Shown: piece by piece, positions 44,647-52,632 of the stretch | How positions within the stretch are numbered: the stretch's first letter is position 1 | Layout: every line of letters starts with the position of its first letter | DNA from: an uncultured Flavobacteriaceae bacterium | GTDB lineage: Bacteria; Bacteroidota; Bacteroidia; Flavobacteriales; Flavobacteriaceae | Reading direction: 5' to 3' | Assembly (NCBI GenBank): GCA_938011315.1 | Contig: CALLUG010000025.1 | Location: 1-52,632 of the forward strand | Length of the DNA stretch: 52,632 bases | The notes under the pieces: model-generated | What the model was told of the DNA's origin: nothing | The model's input: the letters and a program-made list of their open reading frames with translations, nothing else | The model's database searches: none | Program-made: the position numbers and the translations under genes

Positions 44647-46299
44647 TTGCTCACAGCACTATCCATAAAAAACTACGCCCTAATTGACGACCTTCATGTT
44701 AATTTTAAAACGGGACTTACCATTATTACAGGAGAAACAGGTGCAGGAAAATCTATTCTTTTAGGAGGCTTATCGTTAATATTAGGAAAACGTGCCGACT
44801 TATCCAACACTAAGGATAATTCTAAAAAATGTATTGTAGAAACCGTATTCGATATTAGTAACTACCAGTTAGAATCTCAATTTAAAGCCATTGAAATCGA
44901 TTACGAACCCGAAACAATACTTAGAAGAGAAATTTTGCCGTCCGGAAAATCTAGAGCTTTTATAAACGACACACCTGTAAATCTAAACACACTTTCCGCA
45001 TTAGGAACACATTTAATAGACATCCACTCGCAACATCAAACATTAGAGCTAACAGACAATGATTTTCAGTTTAAAATTATAGACGCTTTAGCAAAAAATG
45101 ATACAAACATCCTAAAATACAAAACACAATTAAAAGCATACAATACATGTAAGACTGAGTTAAACCAACTACAACTTACAAAATCTGAAATGTTAAAGGA
45201 ACACGACTACAATTCGTTTTTACTAAAAGAACTAGAAAGTATAGACCTAGAAGCTACTAATTTAGAAACTTTAGAAAACGAATACGAAACCCTCAACAAC
45301 ATAGAAGAAATTAAAGAAGAGTTACAATTATCCAACCAATTACTAAATGCAGAAGATATAGGGATATTAAGTGCCCTAAATCAATTAAAGCAAAGCATTC
45401 AAAAACTAACGAAACTCTCCAGTAGCTATAACCAATTGTTTGAGCGTATCACTAGCGTAGCAATAGAAATAGACGATTTAACCAGCGAAATAGAACACAA
45501 ACAAATCGCTTTAGACATTAATCCAGAACGCTTGCAAACTGTAAACACTAAACTTCAAGCAATCCAAAACGCATTACAAAAGCACTCGGTATTGAGTATT
45601 GAAGAACTAATTGAAATACAAAAAAAATTATCTAAAAAAATATTAATTACAGAAACCATAGATAATACCATTGAAACGCAACAAAATAAGTTAACAACAC
45701 TAAAACAAAACCTAAATACAATAGCGCAAACCATACATGCGCAAAGAAAAAAAGTAATTCCAAGCTTAGTGTTACAATTAGAAAATATAGTATCGGATTT
45801 GGGTATGATTAACGCAACATTTGATATTAATGTTACTTTAGAAAATGATTTTTTTGCTGAAGGAAAAGATCGTTTGTCTTTTTTATTTTCTGCAAATAAA
45901 GGCGCAGCCTTCAAGCCCTTAAAAAAAGTAGCTTCTGGCGGAGAACTTTCAAGGATTATGCTTGCAATAAAGTACATTTTATCAAAACACATACAACTAC
46001 CAACCCTCATGTTTGATGAAATTGATACAGGAGTCTCTGGCGAAATTTCTAATAAAATAGCCATCATGATGCAACAAATGAGCAAAAATATGCAAGTATT
46101 TACCATTACACATTTACCACAAATTGCAGCAAAAGGAGACACGCACTTTAAAGTATTTAAAACAGATACTCAAGACAAGACAATAACAGATTTAGTAAAG
46201 TTAAATACAGAACAACGTATTACAGAAATTGCACAAATGCTTGGAGGCAAAGATCTCTCTACATCTGCCATAGCACACGCTAAACAATTATTGAATTAA
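44647..46299 (+). CDS. recN: DNA repair protein RecN
   Basis: An SMC-like ATPase acting in double-strand break repair. 550 residues. Walker A GETGAGKSILLG near residue 30, a central coiled coil (about 150-370), signature VASGGELSRIML and Walker B LPTLMFDEIDTGVSGE. TTG start at MLTALSIKNYALIDD, where the family's N-terminal pattern begins; no closer ATG is available. Confidence 0.96.
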   Translation: MLTALSIKNYALIDDLHVNFKTGLTIITGETGAGKSILLGGLSLILGKRADLSNTKDNSKKCIVETVFDISNYQLESQFKAIEIDYEPETILRREILPSGKSRAFINDTPVNLNTLSALGTHLIDIHSQHQTLELTDNDFQFKIIDALAKNDTNILKYKTQLKAYNTCKTELNQLQLTKSEMLKEHDYNSFLLKELESIDLEATNLETLENEYETLNNIEEIKEELQLSNQLLNAEDIGILSALNQLKQSIQKLTKLSSSYNQLFERITSVAIEIDDLTSEIEHKQIALDINPERLQTVNTKLQAIQNALQKHSVLSIEELIEIQKKLSKKILITETIDNTIETQQNKLTTLKQNLNTIAQTIHAQRKKVIPSLVLQLENIVSDLGMINATFDINVTLENDFFAEGKDRLSFLFSANKGAAFKPLKKVASGGELSRIMLAIKYILSKHIQLPTLMFDEIDTGVSGEISNKIAIMMQQMSKNMQVFTITHLPQIAAKGDTHFKVFKTDTQDKTITDLVKLNTEQRITEIAQMLGGKDLSTSAIAHAKQLLN

Positions 46300-46302
46300 T
46301 AG

Positions 46303-46310
46303 TATATTTG
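46303..46310 (+). promoter_or_regulatory. -7 element (TATATTTG) of fabI
   Basis: Exact consensus 39 bp before the fabI ATG. A TTG at 46308, in frame with fabI, is part of this element and cannot be the start. Confidence 0.55.
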
Positions 46311-46349
46311 CCCAAAACTAAAAATAGAGCTAATCTAACAAACTACATT

Positions 46350-47162
46350 ATGTCTTATAACTTATTAAAAGGAAAAAAAGGAATTATTTTTGGTGCACTA
46401 GATGCCAACTCAATTGCCTGGAAAACTGCAGAACGTGTCCATGAAGAAGGAGGCGAATTTGTGTTAACCAACGCTCCTATTGCAATGCGAATGGGACAAA
46501 TAAATGACCTTGCAAACAAAACAAACGCTCAAATTATTGCTGCAGATGCAACTTCCATAGATGACTTACAAAACTTAGTAGAAAAATCGATGGAAATTTT
46601 AGGAGGTAAAATAGATTTTGTATTACACTCTATAGGAATGTCTGTTAATGTTAGAAAAGGACGTGCATATACTGATCAAAAATACGATTGGACACAAAAA
46701 GGAACTGACGTATCCGCAATGTCTTTTCATAAAATGATGAGTGTACTATACAAGAATGACGCTATGAACCCTTGGGGAAGTATTGTAGCGCTAACCTATA
46801 TGGCTGCACAGCGTGTGTTTCCAGATTATAACGATATGGCAGATAATAAAGCTTACCTAGAAAGTATTGCCCGTAGCTTTGGATACTTTTTTGGAAGAGA
46901 CAAAAATGTACGTGTTAACACCATTTCACAATCACCAACCCCAACAACAGCAGGACAAGGTGTAAAAGGCTTTGATGGGTTTATAGCATATGCCGAAAAA
47001 ATGTCTCCTCTAGGAAATGCTACAGCTTTAGACTGTGCAAATTATACAGTAAGCTTGTTTAGCGACCTAACAAAACGAGTAACAATGCAAAACTTATTTA
47101 ACGACGGAGGCTTCTCCAACATGGGGGTAAGTGAAGCTGTTATGGATAAATTTACAGAATAA
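46350..47162 (+). CDS. fabI: Enoyl-ACP reductase FabI
   Basis: Last reduction of the fatty-acid elongation cycle (NADH). 270 residues from ATG 46350; the frame extends 14 codons upstream to a TTG inside the -7 element, but FabI homologues begin MSYNLLKGKKG. Nucleotide motif IIFGALDANSIAW; catalytic Tyr160 and Lys167 in YNDMADNK (Y-x6-K), with Y150 in LTYMAAQ. The pattern is the triclosan-sensitive FabI type. A terminator follows. Confidence 0.95.
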   Translation: MSYNLLKGKKGIIFGALDANSIAWKTAERVHEEGGEFVLTNAPIAMRMGQINDLANKTNAQIIAADATSIDDLQNLVEKSMEILGGKIDFVLHSIGMSVNVRKGRAYTDQKYDWTQKGTDVSAMSFHKMMSVLYKNDAMNPWGSIVALTYMAAQRVFPDYNDMADNKAYLESIARSFGYFFGRDKNVRVNTISQSPTPTTAGQGVKGFDGFIAYAEKMSPLGNATALDCANYTVSLFSDLTKRVTMQNLFNDGGFSNMGVSEAVMDKFTE

Positions 47163-47189
47163 GCCAAACCTAAAATAATACTATTTTAA

Positions 47190-47217
47190 AAATACTGCTT
47201 AGGCAGTATTTTTTTTG
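47190..47217 (+). terminator. Terminator after fabI
   Basis: Stem AAAATACTGC with GCAGTATTTT, 4-nt loop TTAG and a T run. Confidence 0.88.
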
Positions 47218-47289
47218 AAATTTCAAAAATAGCTTAGAAGCGTTTTAATCATCTAAATACTAAATTATTAATATAATGTTAAAAAAATA

Positions 47290-47317
47290 TTTGTTACATT
47301 TTTTTTGTACTAATTTG
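47290..47317 (+). promoter_or_regulatory. Predicted promoter of the M16 peptidase
   Basis: TTTG (47290-47293), 17-bp spacer, TAATTTG (47311-47317), one base short of the -7 consensus. About 40 bp before the ATG. Confidence 0.4.
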
Positions 47318-47359
47318 TAACATTAATTAAAAAACGATTACAAATAGTAAATTAAACAC

Positions 47360-50164
47360 ATGAAGAAAACAACACTAACTCTATTACTACTCATTGTATG
47401 CTTGAGTATTAATGCACAAACACTTAATTTGAACTCATCGCTTCCTGAAGATCAAGGTATAAAAAAAGGTGTTTTACCTAATGGTATGACTTACTACCTT
47501 AAGCAGACAGATGTTACTAAAGATGTGGCTAGCTACTATATTATACAAAATGTAGGGTCTATCTTAGAAAATGATGACCAAAAAGGATTAGCTCATTTTT
47601 TGGAACACATGGCTTTCAATGGTACAGAAAATTTTGCAGGCAAAGGCATTTTAAACACTATGGAAAAGCATGGCTTAGTTTTTGGTCGCGATATAAACGC
47701 TTACACCTCATTTGATGAGACAGTGTATAATGTTAATAATATTCCAACCACTCCAGAGTTAATAGATACAGGCCTTTTAATTTTGCACGATTGGTCTAAT
47801 TATTTATTATTAACAGACTCAGAAATTGACGCTGAACGTGGCGTAGTAAACGAAGAATGGCGAACTAGACAAAGTGGAAATGCAAGAGTATTTCAACAAA
47901 ATATAGGCACTACGTTTAATAACTCAAAATATGCTGAACGTCTGCCGATAGGAGAAATGAATATTATCCAAAACTTTGACTACAAGGTGCTTCGCGACTT
48001 TTATCATGATTGGTATAGAACAGACTTACAAGCAATCGCTATTGTAGGAGATATTGATATCAACGATATGGAAAATAAAATTAAAGCCTTATTTTCAGAT
48101 ATCCCCGCTGTGAAAAACCCAAAAGAACGATTTGTAGCAAAAATTGCAGACAATGATGAGTTAGCCTACTCAATGGCTAAAGATAAAGAAGTAACAACAT
48201 CCCGTATTAGTTTTGGGATTAGACATCCTAAGTCTCTAGAAAACAAAACAATTGCAGACTTAAAAACATCATTACTTAACAGTATGGCAACAAGCTTAAT
48301 TTCTACTAGATTAGGAGAAATTTCTCAAAAATCGGATGCTTCATTTTTAAATGCTTTTGTTGGATATGGAGGATTATCTAGAGCGTCAAATTCATTCTCG
48401 ATAAGCATTGCACCAAAGCCTAATATGCAGCATCAAGCTTTTACAGATGTTTTTACAGAAGTTAATAGAGCTGTGAAATTTGGATTTACAGATGAAGAAC
48501 TAAAAAGAATAACACTTCAGTTTTCAACATTTTACGAAAACCAAATTGCAAGAAAAGACGATCTTCCCCATGGAGCTATTGTAAGAACTATACAACAAAA
48601 TTACTTAGAAAATGAAAACTTAACCGATATCGTAAGAGAATACGAGATTGTTAAACAACTCTTTTCTACCTTAACTAAAGATGACTTACACCAAACAATT
48701 AAAGCACTTTATACCCAGAAGAATAGAACCTTAACTGTTACAGGTGTAGAAGGAAACAAAAACTTAACCAAAGAAGACGCTTTAAGTATAATAAAGGCGT
48801 CAGAAGATAACAGCTCATTAGCTGCTTACGAAGATGGCTTTAGTGGAAAAACATTAGTTTCTGGATTAAATATCACAAGCGGAAGCATTACATCAGAAAC
48901 AGAAGAAGCAAACATAGGTGCTACAGTATTTACACTTAGCAATGGCGTAAAAGTATATTACAAATTTGTAGACAAAAATAAAGATCAAGTGCAACTAAGC
49001 GCTGTAAGCTATGGTGGTATGTCGTTAGTTAGTGATGCAGATATCCCATCTGCAAACCTTATGGGCAATGTTGCCGATTTTTCAGGACTAGGCGATTACT
49101 CTAGAGCAGACCTACCAAAAGTACTAGCTGGCAAAACAGCTTCTACAAGAGTTAGCCTTGGAGAGTTAACAGAAAATATTACAGGAAACTCAACAACTAA
49201 AGATGTAGAAACTTTGTTACAAATGACACATTTACGTTTTGTAAAACCACGCTTTGATAGAGACAGTTACAAAGTATTAATGGGAAATATTGATAATGCT
49301 CTAATAGCGAGAAGTAAAAATATTAATGTAAAAATACAGGACAGCGTAACTACCGCTATATATGGTAAGAATAATCCAAAAGAGCGATTATTTGACGCCA
49401 ATTTTGTAAAAGATATTTCTTTTGATAAAGTACAGGCTATATATAAGAGTAGATTTAATAATGCAGCAGATTTTGACTTCTTTATTGTAGGAGATGTACA
49501 AAAAGATAAACTAAAACCCTTATTAGAAAAATATATAGCAAGTATCCCAGCAAATAGTACAAAAGAAAATTGGAAAGATAATTCAACAGACTGGATAAGC
49601 CCTAAAATAGATAAAGATGTATATCTTGAAATGGAAGACCCCAAAAGTACCGTTAGAATATCCTACAAAAACGATATGAAGTACAGCTTAAAAAACACTT
49701 TTATCGCTAGAGTTTTAGGGAGTGTCTTACAACTAAGATATACCGAAACATTAAGAGAAGACGAAGGTGGTACTTATGGCGCAAGTGCATTTGCTAGAAT
49801 GTCTAAAAGACCTACTGGAGAGGCTTCTGTATCTGTATCTTTTGATGGCAACCCTGACAAAATTGAAGACTTAGTTACCATAGTACATCAAGAAATAAAA
49901 AAAGTAGCCAATGGCGATATTAAACAAGAAGATTTAGATAAAGTCCTTGCTACGCTCATTAAAGACAGAAAAGAGCAGCAAGACTATAACCGATATGATA
50001 TGACTTTGTTAAGAAATTACTTCCGTGAAGGCTATAATATGAATGATGCCAAAAACTTTGAAAACATTGTAAATTCTATTAAAGCATCAGACCTTAAAAA
50101 GTTTACAAAAGCCATCTTAAAAAATGGACAACAATACGAAATTGTTATAAAACCAAAACAATAG
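47360..50164 (+). CDS. M16 (pitrilysin-type) zinc peptidase, exported
   Basis: 934 residues. Signal peptide TLTLLLLIVCLSINAQ. The inverted zinc motif HFLEH is at 79-83 and the third ligand is probably E159 in EIDAERGVVNEEW, so the first M16 domain is active. The second half repeats the fold, with an inactive domain around VFTLSNGVKVYYKFVD and LRYTETLREDEGGTYGA. It likely degrades peptides in the periplasm. Monocistronic, with a strong terminator. Confidence 0.93.
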   Translation: MKKTTLTLLLLIVCLSINAQTLNLNSSLPEDQGIKKGVLPNGMTYYLKQTDVTKDVASYYIIQNVGSILENDDQKGLAHFLEHMAFNGTENFAGKGILNTMEKHGLVFGRDINAYTSFDETVYNVNNIPTTPELIDTGLLILHDWSNYLLLTDSEIDAERGVVNEEWRTRQSGNARVFQQNIGTTFNNSKYAERLPIGEMNIIQNFDYKVLRDFYHDWYRTDLQAIAIVGDIDINDMENKIKALFSDIPAVKNPKERFVAKIADNDELAYSMAKDKEVTTSRISFGIRHPKSLENKTIADLKTSLLNSMATSLISTRLGEISQKSDASFLNAFVGYGGLSRASNSFSISIAPKPNMQHQAFTDVFTEVNRAVKFGFTDEELKRITLQFSTFYENQIARKDDLPHGAIVRTIQQNYLENENLTDIVREYEIVKQLFSTLTKDDLHQTIKALYTQKNRTLTVTGVEGNKNLTKEDALSIIKASEDNSSLAAYEDGFSGKTLVSGLNITSGSITSETEEANIGATVFTLSNGVKVYYKFVDKNKDQVQLSAVSYGGMSLVSDADIPSANLMGNVADFSGLGDYSRADLPKVLAGKTASTRVSLGELTENITGNSTTKDVETLLQMTHLRFVKPRFDRDSYKVLMGNIDNALIARSKNINVKIQDSVTTAIYGKNNPKERLFDANFVKDISFDKVQAIYKSRFNNAADFDFFIVGDVQKDKLKPLLEKYIASIPANSTKENWKDNSTDWISPKIDKDVYLEMEDPKSTVRISYKNDMKYSLKNTFIARVLGSVLQLRYTETLREDEGGTYGASAFARMSKRPTGEASVSVSFDGNPDKIEDLVTIVHQEIKKVANGDIKQEDLDKVLATLIKDRKEQQDYNRYDMTLLRNYFREGYNMNDAKNFENIVNSIKASDLKKFTKAILKNGQQYEIVIKPKQ

Positions 50165-50191
50165 TGCTTTTTGAACTGTTTTATAACTATT

Positions 50192-50233
50192 AAAAAAACT
50201 CAAGCAGAATTAAAGTTCTGCTTGAGTTTTTTT
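50192..50233 (+). terminator. Terminator after the M16 peptidase
   Basis: Stem AAAAACTCAAGCAGAA with TTCTGCTTGAGTTTTT, loop TTAAAG, followed by T residues. Confidence 0.9.
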
Positions 50234-50264
50234 ATATCAACTACATTGATAAAAAATAAATTTA

Positions 50265-50421
50265 TACCAATTGTTATTCAAAATGAGCTATAAACAATTC
50301 GGAATATACTATGTTTAGATGAAATAGAAAACATACCCTTAGTTACGTTTAGGGCTTTATATTTTGATCTATAGACGCAATAGAAACGAATGATATAGCT
50401 TATTTTGAGTCATCATTGGTA
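50265..50421 (-). repeat. MITE-like element, copy B (inverse orientation)
   Basis: 157 bp, reverse-complement relative to copy A at 31465-31626. Ends TACCAATTGTTATTC (left) and TCATTGGTA (right). Lies between the M16 terminator and the methyltransferase and covers part of a longer reading frame of the latter. Confidence 0.85.
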
Positions 50422-50461
50422 TTACCTTGCAAAACAAGATAGCAACATTTATAATAAAATA

Positions 50462-51157
50462 ATGAAAGATATTTTTGGGCAAGCCTTAATGGACTATCAT
50501 AATGGAAATTACACAGAGGATCTTATAACTTCTACTTCTATTTCTGAAGAAGATATACTGCCACTACCCTACCTATTTAGATCTTATCACAATATGCCTA
50601 AACTAGAGCAACAAGCTTTAGCACTATGCCAAGGAACAGTTTTAGACGTTGGCTGTGGCGCTGGCAACCATAGTTTGTATTTACAAAACAACAGTTTTGA
50701 AGTCAAAGCCATCGATATCTCAAAAGGCGCTATTGAAGTTTGTAAGCAACGAGGACTAGCAGATTATGAATTAATAGATTTACTAGACGAAGCTAAAACC
50801 TTTGATACTATTTTATTACTTATGAATGGTACAGGCATTTTTAAAAAACTATGCCTTGCTCCAAATTACTTAAAACATTTAAAAAATTTACTTAATCCAA
50901 AAGGGCAGATATTAATAGACTCCTCAGATATAAAGTATATGTATCAAGACGATGATGGCGGTTTCTGGCTAGACACAAACTCTAACTATTACGGAGAGTT
51001 AGATTATTTTTTAAGTTATAAAGGCAAAACAGAATTTAATTTAAAATGGTTATATCTCGACTTTGAAACCTTAAAAGAATTGAGTAACAATATTGGTTTA
51101 CACTGCCAACTTATTACTAAAGGAGAGCATTACGATTATTTAGCAAGACTTTTTTAG
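50462..51157 (+). CDS. Class I SAM-dependent methyltransferase
   Basis: 231 residues from ATG 50462. Motif I is DVGCGAGNHSLYL, the SAM-binding glycine loop. Acidic AIDIS follows, then LLLMNGTGIFK near motif IV. Substrate unknown; the pattern is near UbiE/Tam-type small-molecule methyltransferases. The frame extends to a TTG at 50405 inside MITE copy B, but that is noise from the repeat; the ATG starts the conserved KDIFGQALMDYHNG. Confidence 0.85.
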   Translation: MKDIFGQALMDYHNGNYTEDLITSTSISEEDILPLPYLFRSYHNMPKLEQQALALCQGTVLDVGCGAGNHSLYLQNNSFEVKAIDISKGAIEVCKQRGLADYELIDLLDEAKTFDTILLLMNGTGIFKKLCLAPNYLKHLKNLLNPKGQILIDSSDIKYMYQDDDGGFWLDTNSNYYGELDYFLSYKGKTEFNLKWLYLDFETLKELSNNIGLHCQLITKGEHYDYLARLF

Positions 51158-51508
51158 TTAGGCTCGCTAGGTTTTATGTTAAAAGTACACATTAATTTTT
51201 TGGAGATTAAAATAGTGTCTTCTCGAGTCTCAACCTACTCTTTTAAAAATTGAAAAGTTCGTTAGTAAGTTTGGAATCTCCTGCTATAAATGAATAATCA
51301 TTCTTTAAGTCTTGTTTTGTAATCTTATGACGCCATCTGCGATGATTATAGCTAAATTAAACATTAACTAGGGCTTATCTCGTTTATAAAATTCTATAGA
51401 ATTTTCAAATGTTTTTGATTTATTTACTATTTTAGACGCCAAAAAATGCAATAAACCATACATTGAGACATTGGCAATAATTATGAAACTATGATAAAAC
51501 AATTTATT
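51158..51508. other. Intergenic stretch with a possible decayed gene
   Basis: No intact gene. On the minus strand 51243-51463 shows two protein-like fragments separated by stops. The remainder is featureless AT-rich DNA that should hold the promoter of the next gene. Confidence 0.4.
51243..51463 (-). pseudogene. Possible degraded gene remnant
   Basis: Minus strand: ATG at 51463 gives a 31-residue fragment ending TFENSIEFYKRDKP at a stop (complement 51368-51370). A nearby frame continues YNHRRWRHKITKQDLKNDY and ends LTNELFNF. The coding-like composition, split by a frame change and a stop, fits gene decay. No family recognised; chance is possible. Confidence 0.25.
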
Positions 51509-52186
51509 ATGAAAAAAACAATATATATACTTATAATCTTAATCTTCCCTCTACAATTATCAGCTCAATATGGATGGACTAAAGCAGATGTTCATTTGAA
51601 AAATGGTACTGTTTTAAATGGTGAGGCGAGTTTAACAATGATGAGTAAAACTATTAACCTGAAAAAAGAAAAAGTTAAATTTAGAACTACTAAAAAAGGA
51701 AAGAAATCAAAATATACACCTGACAAAGTTGACTATATCATCTTCACAATTGAATATAAAGAAAAAGAGAATGGCAAAAAAGTCACTAAAATAAAGAAAG
51801 CAAAATACATCCCAATATACCTTAATGAAAAACAGACCAAATTAGGCTTTGTAGAGTTAATTGTTGATGGAAAGTTGAGATTAGTAGGAAGAACGATTTT
51901 AATTCAAAGTGCTGGAAATACAATTTTCCCAGATCATCCAAGTGTTCCAAATAGCGCAGTAGTATCCTCACCAATTTATTTTTTAGATCACAACGAAATT
52001 ATGCTTCTGAAAGAAGGCAAAAGACCAAAAGTTTTTAATCAAATTAGCCTAACAAAATCTTTTAAAAATAGAGCTTCAGATTATTTTAAGGATTGCCCAA
52101 GTTTACAAGCTAAAATTAAAAATAAAGAATTAAAAAAAGAAGATTTAGAGGAAATAGTAAACTACTACAATTCTTCCTGTAACTGA
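51509..52186 (+). CDS. Exported protein of unknown function
   Basis: 225 residues from ATG 51509, chosen because the signal peptide starts MKKTIYILIILIFPLQLSAQ; a frame extension of six codons exists upstream. The mature protein is lysine-rich with beta-strand segments (ADVHLKNGTVLNGEASL, VDYIIFTIEYKEK, GFVELIVDGKLRLVGRTIL). It ends in a charged helical region. No family recognised. Probably a periplasmic or surface protein. Confidence 0.75.
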   Translation: MKKTIYILIILIFPLQLSAQYGWTKADVHLKNGTVLNGEASLTMMSKTINLKKEKVKFRTTKKGKKSKYTPDKVDYIIFTIEYKEKENGKKVTKIKKAKYIPIYLNEKQTKLGFVELIVDGKLRLVGRTILIQSAGNTIFPDHPSVPNSAVVSSPIYFLDHNEIMLLKEGKRPKVFNQISLTKSFKNRASDYFKDCPSLQAKIKNKELKKEDLEEIVNYYNSSCN

Positions 52187-52595
52187 TTCTATAATTTAAA
52201 AAAGTAAACAAGTAACTATTCCTAACAACAATCTGTTGCCCAAGCAGTAATTTTCAAAACTAAACCACTATGAACTAAAGTGCTATAGGTTTCTAAATCT
52301 GACTAAAGTCAGCAGTACGTGATTACTCAAATATAAAAGCACCTTGTCGTTATCTGATTTCCTATGATACTAAAAATAAAATTTGACACGTTATTCAGTC
52401 GGATTTTGATAACCAAGTATAACCTGCATCTGATTTTACTCAGACGTAGTAAAAAAATTAAAAAACAATGTCCAATATGACGTGCCAGTACAAAAGCTAA
52501 CATTATGTATAGTTTATTGCTAGGTCTTAGCTCCTAATTTAGCCCCTTATTAATTCGGAGTGATATTTTAAATTTCAAATAAATATATTTGAGAT
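52187..52595. other. Intergenic region of about 410 bp before the transposase
   Basis: No gene seen. Sequence near 52500-52560 (TTATGTATAGTTTATTGC) resembles a motif I associate with accessory spacers in flavobacterial genomes, which I could not verify. The left end of an insertion sequence should lie just before 52596. Confidence 0.4.
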
Positions 52596-52632
52596 ATGAA
52601 ATACAAGAAGTGGAGTTTAGCACAGAAGTTAG
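52596..52632 (+). CDS. Probable insertion-sequence transposase, first codons only (cut by window edge)
   Basis: Only 12 residues, MKYKKWSLAQKL, are visible, resembling the start of IS3-type OrfA (helix-turn-helix protein) seen in Flavobacteriia, MKYxKWxLEQKLEI. A -7-like TATATTTG is at 52584-52591. The assignment rests on a short match, so confidence is moderate. Confidence 0.45.
   Translation, partial: MKYKKWSLAQKL

Noticed and set aside
50405-50461. TTG start extending the methyltransferase by 19 residues
   Set aside because: The extra codons lie partly in the right end of MITE copy B and are not protein-like; ATG 50462 starts the conserved sequence.

Overview
The window looks like chromosome of a marine-type Flavobacteriaceae (phylum Bacteroidota). 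The DNA is AT-rich. Most starts lack a Shine-Dalgarno sequence, and many genes carry the Bacteroidota -7 element TAnnTTTG a short distance upstream. Several families are typical of the group: PorQ of the type IX secretion system, DUF4835, a fused alpha/beta 2-oxoacid dehydrogenase E1, M28 and M16 exported peptidases, a TM2 protein, a 6-bladed beta-propeller lipoprotein, and a flavobacterial RpoZ. Almost everything is housekeeping chromosome. No phage, CRISPR array, rRNA or tRNA was seen. The only hints of mobile DNA are a small family of non-coding inverted-repeat elements and the first bases of a probable transposase at the right edge.

Layout. 1-4.2 kb: 5' part of threonine aldolase (minus), prfB with its programmed +1 frameshift, an AcpH-like protein, then hisS and a small conserved gene on the minus strand. 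4.4-9.7 kb: M28 lipoprotein, BON/LysM protein, the coupled pair porQ-cmk (minus), an unknown exported protein and a TM2 protein. 9.8-13.1 kb: xerD converging on a minus-strand block that reads coiled-coil protein, zapA, 6S RNA, rny. 13.5-15.1 kb: a small-gene cluster (Lacal_2735-like, DUF2452, DUF2805, flavin reductase) that elsewhere often accompanies photolyases. 15.1-20.9 kb: ligA (minus), uvrA and a LOG-family gene, so DNA repair is concentrated here. 21-26.4 kb: an M1-peptidase-like protein without a recognisable zinc motif, and the fused E1. 26.5-30 kb: UbiB-type kinase with a TetR-like partner, diverging from a TetR-SDR pair that shares an operator motif. 30.4-34.6 kb: propeller lipoprotein, a membrane-bound nucleotide-sugar dehydratase, and a DUF2975/HTH pair. 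34.7-38.1 kb: ArsC-like protein, the tight operon yicC-gmk-nadD, and a TlpA-like thiol protein. 38.4-47.2 kb: tilS, DUF6913-dapA, then bamD-rpoZ-coaBC-DUF4835-recN-fabI, a long co-directional block of cell-envelope, CoA, repair and lipid genes. 47.4-52.6 kb: M16 peptidase, a methyltransferase, an unknown secreted protein, and a decayed non-coding stretch ending in a transposase start.

The most useful observations beyond ordinary annotation are these: a well-supported 6S RNA fold between zapA and rny; two inverted copies plus two reduced derivatives of a MITE-like element; a duplicated TetR operator that defines a small regulon; start-codon corrections forced by -7 elements that overlap the longer reading frames; a degenerate M1-like protein with a possible barrel tail; and a photolyase-type gene cluster that lacks its photolyase. 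I did not find a convincing new multi-gene system.
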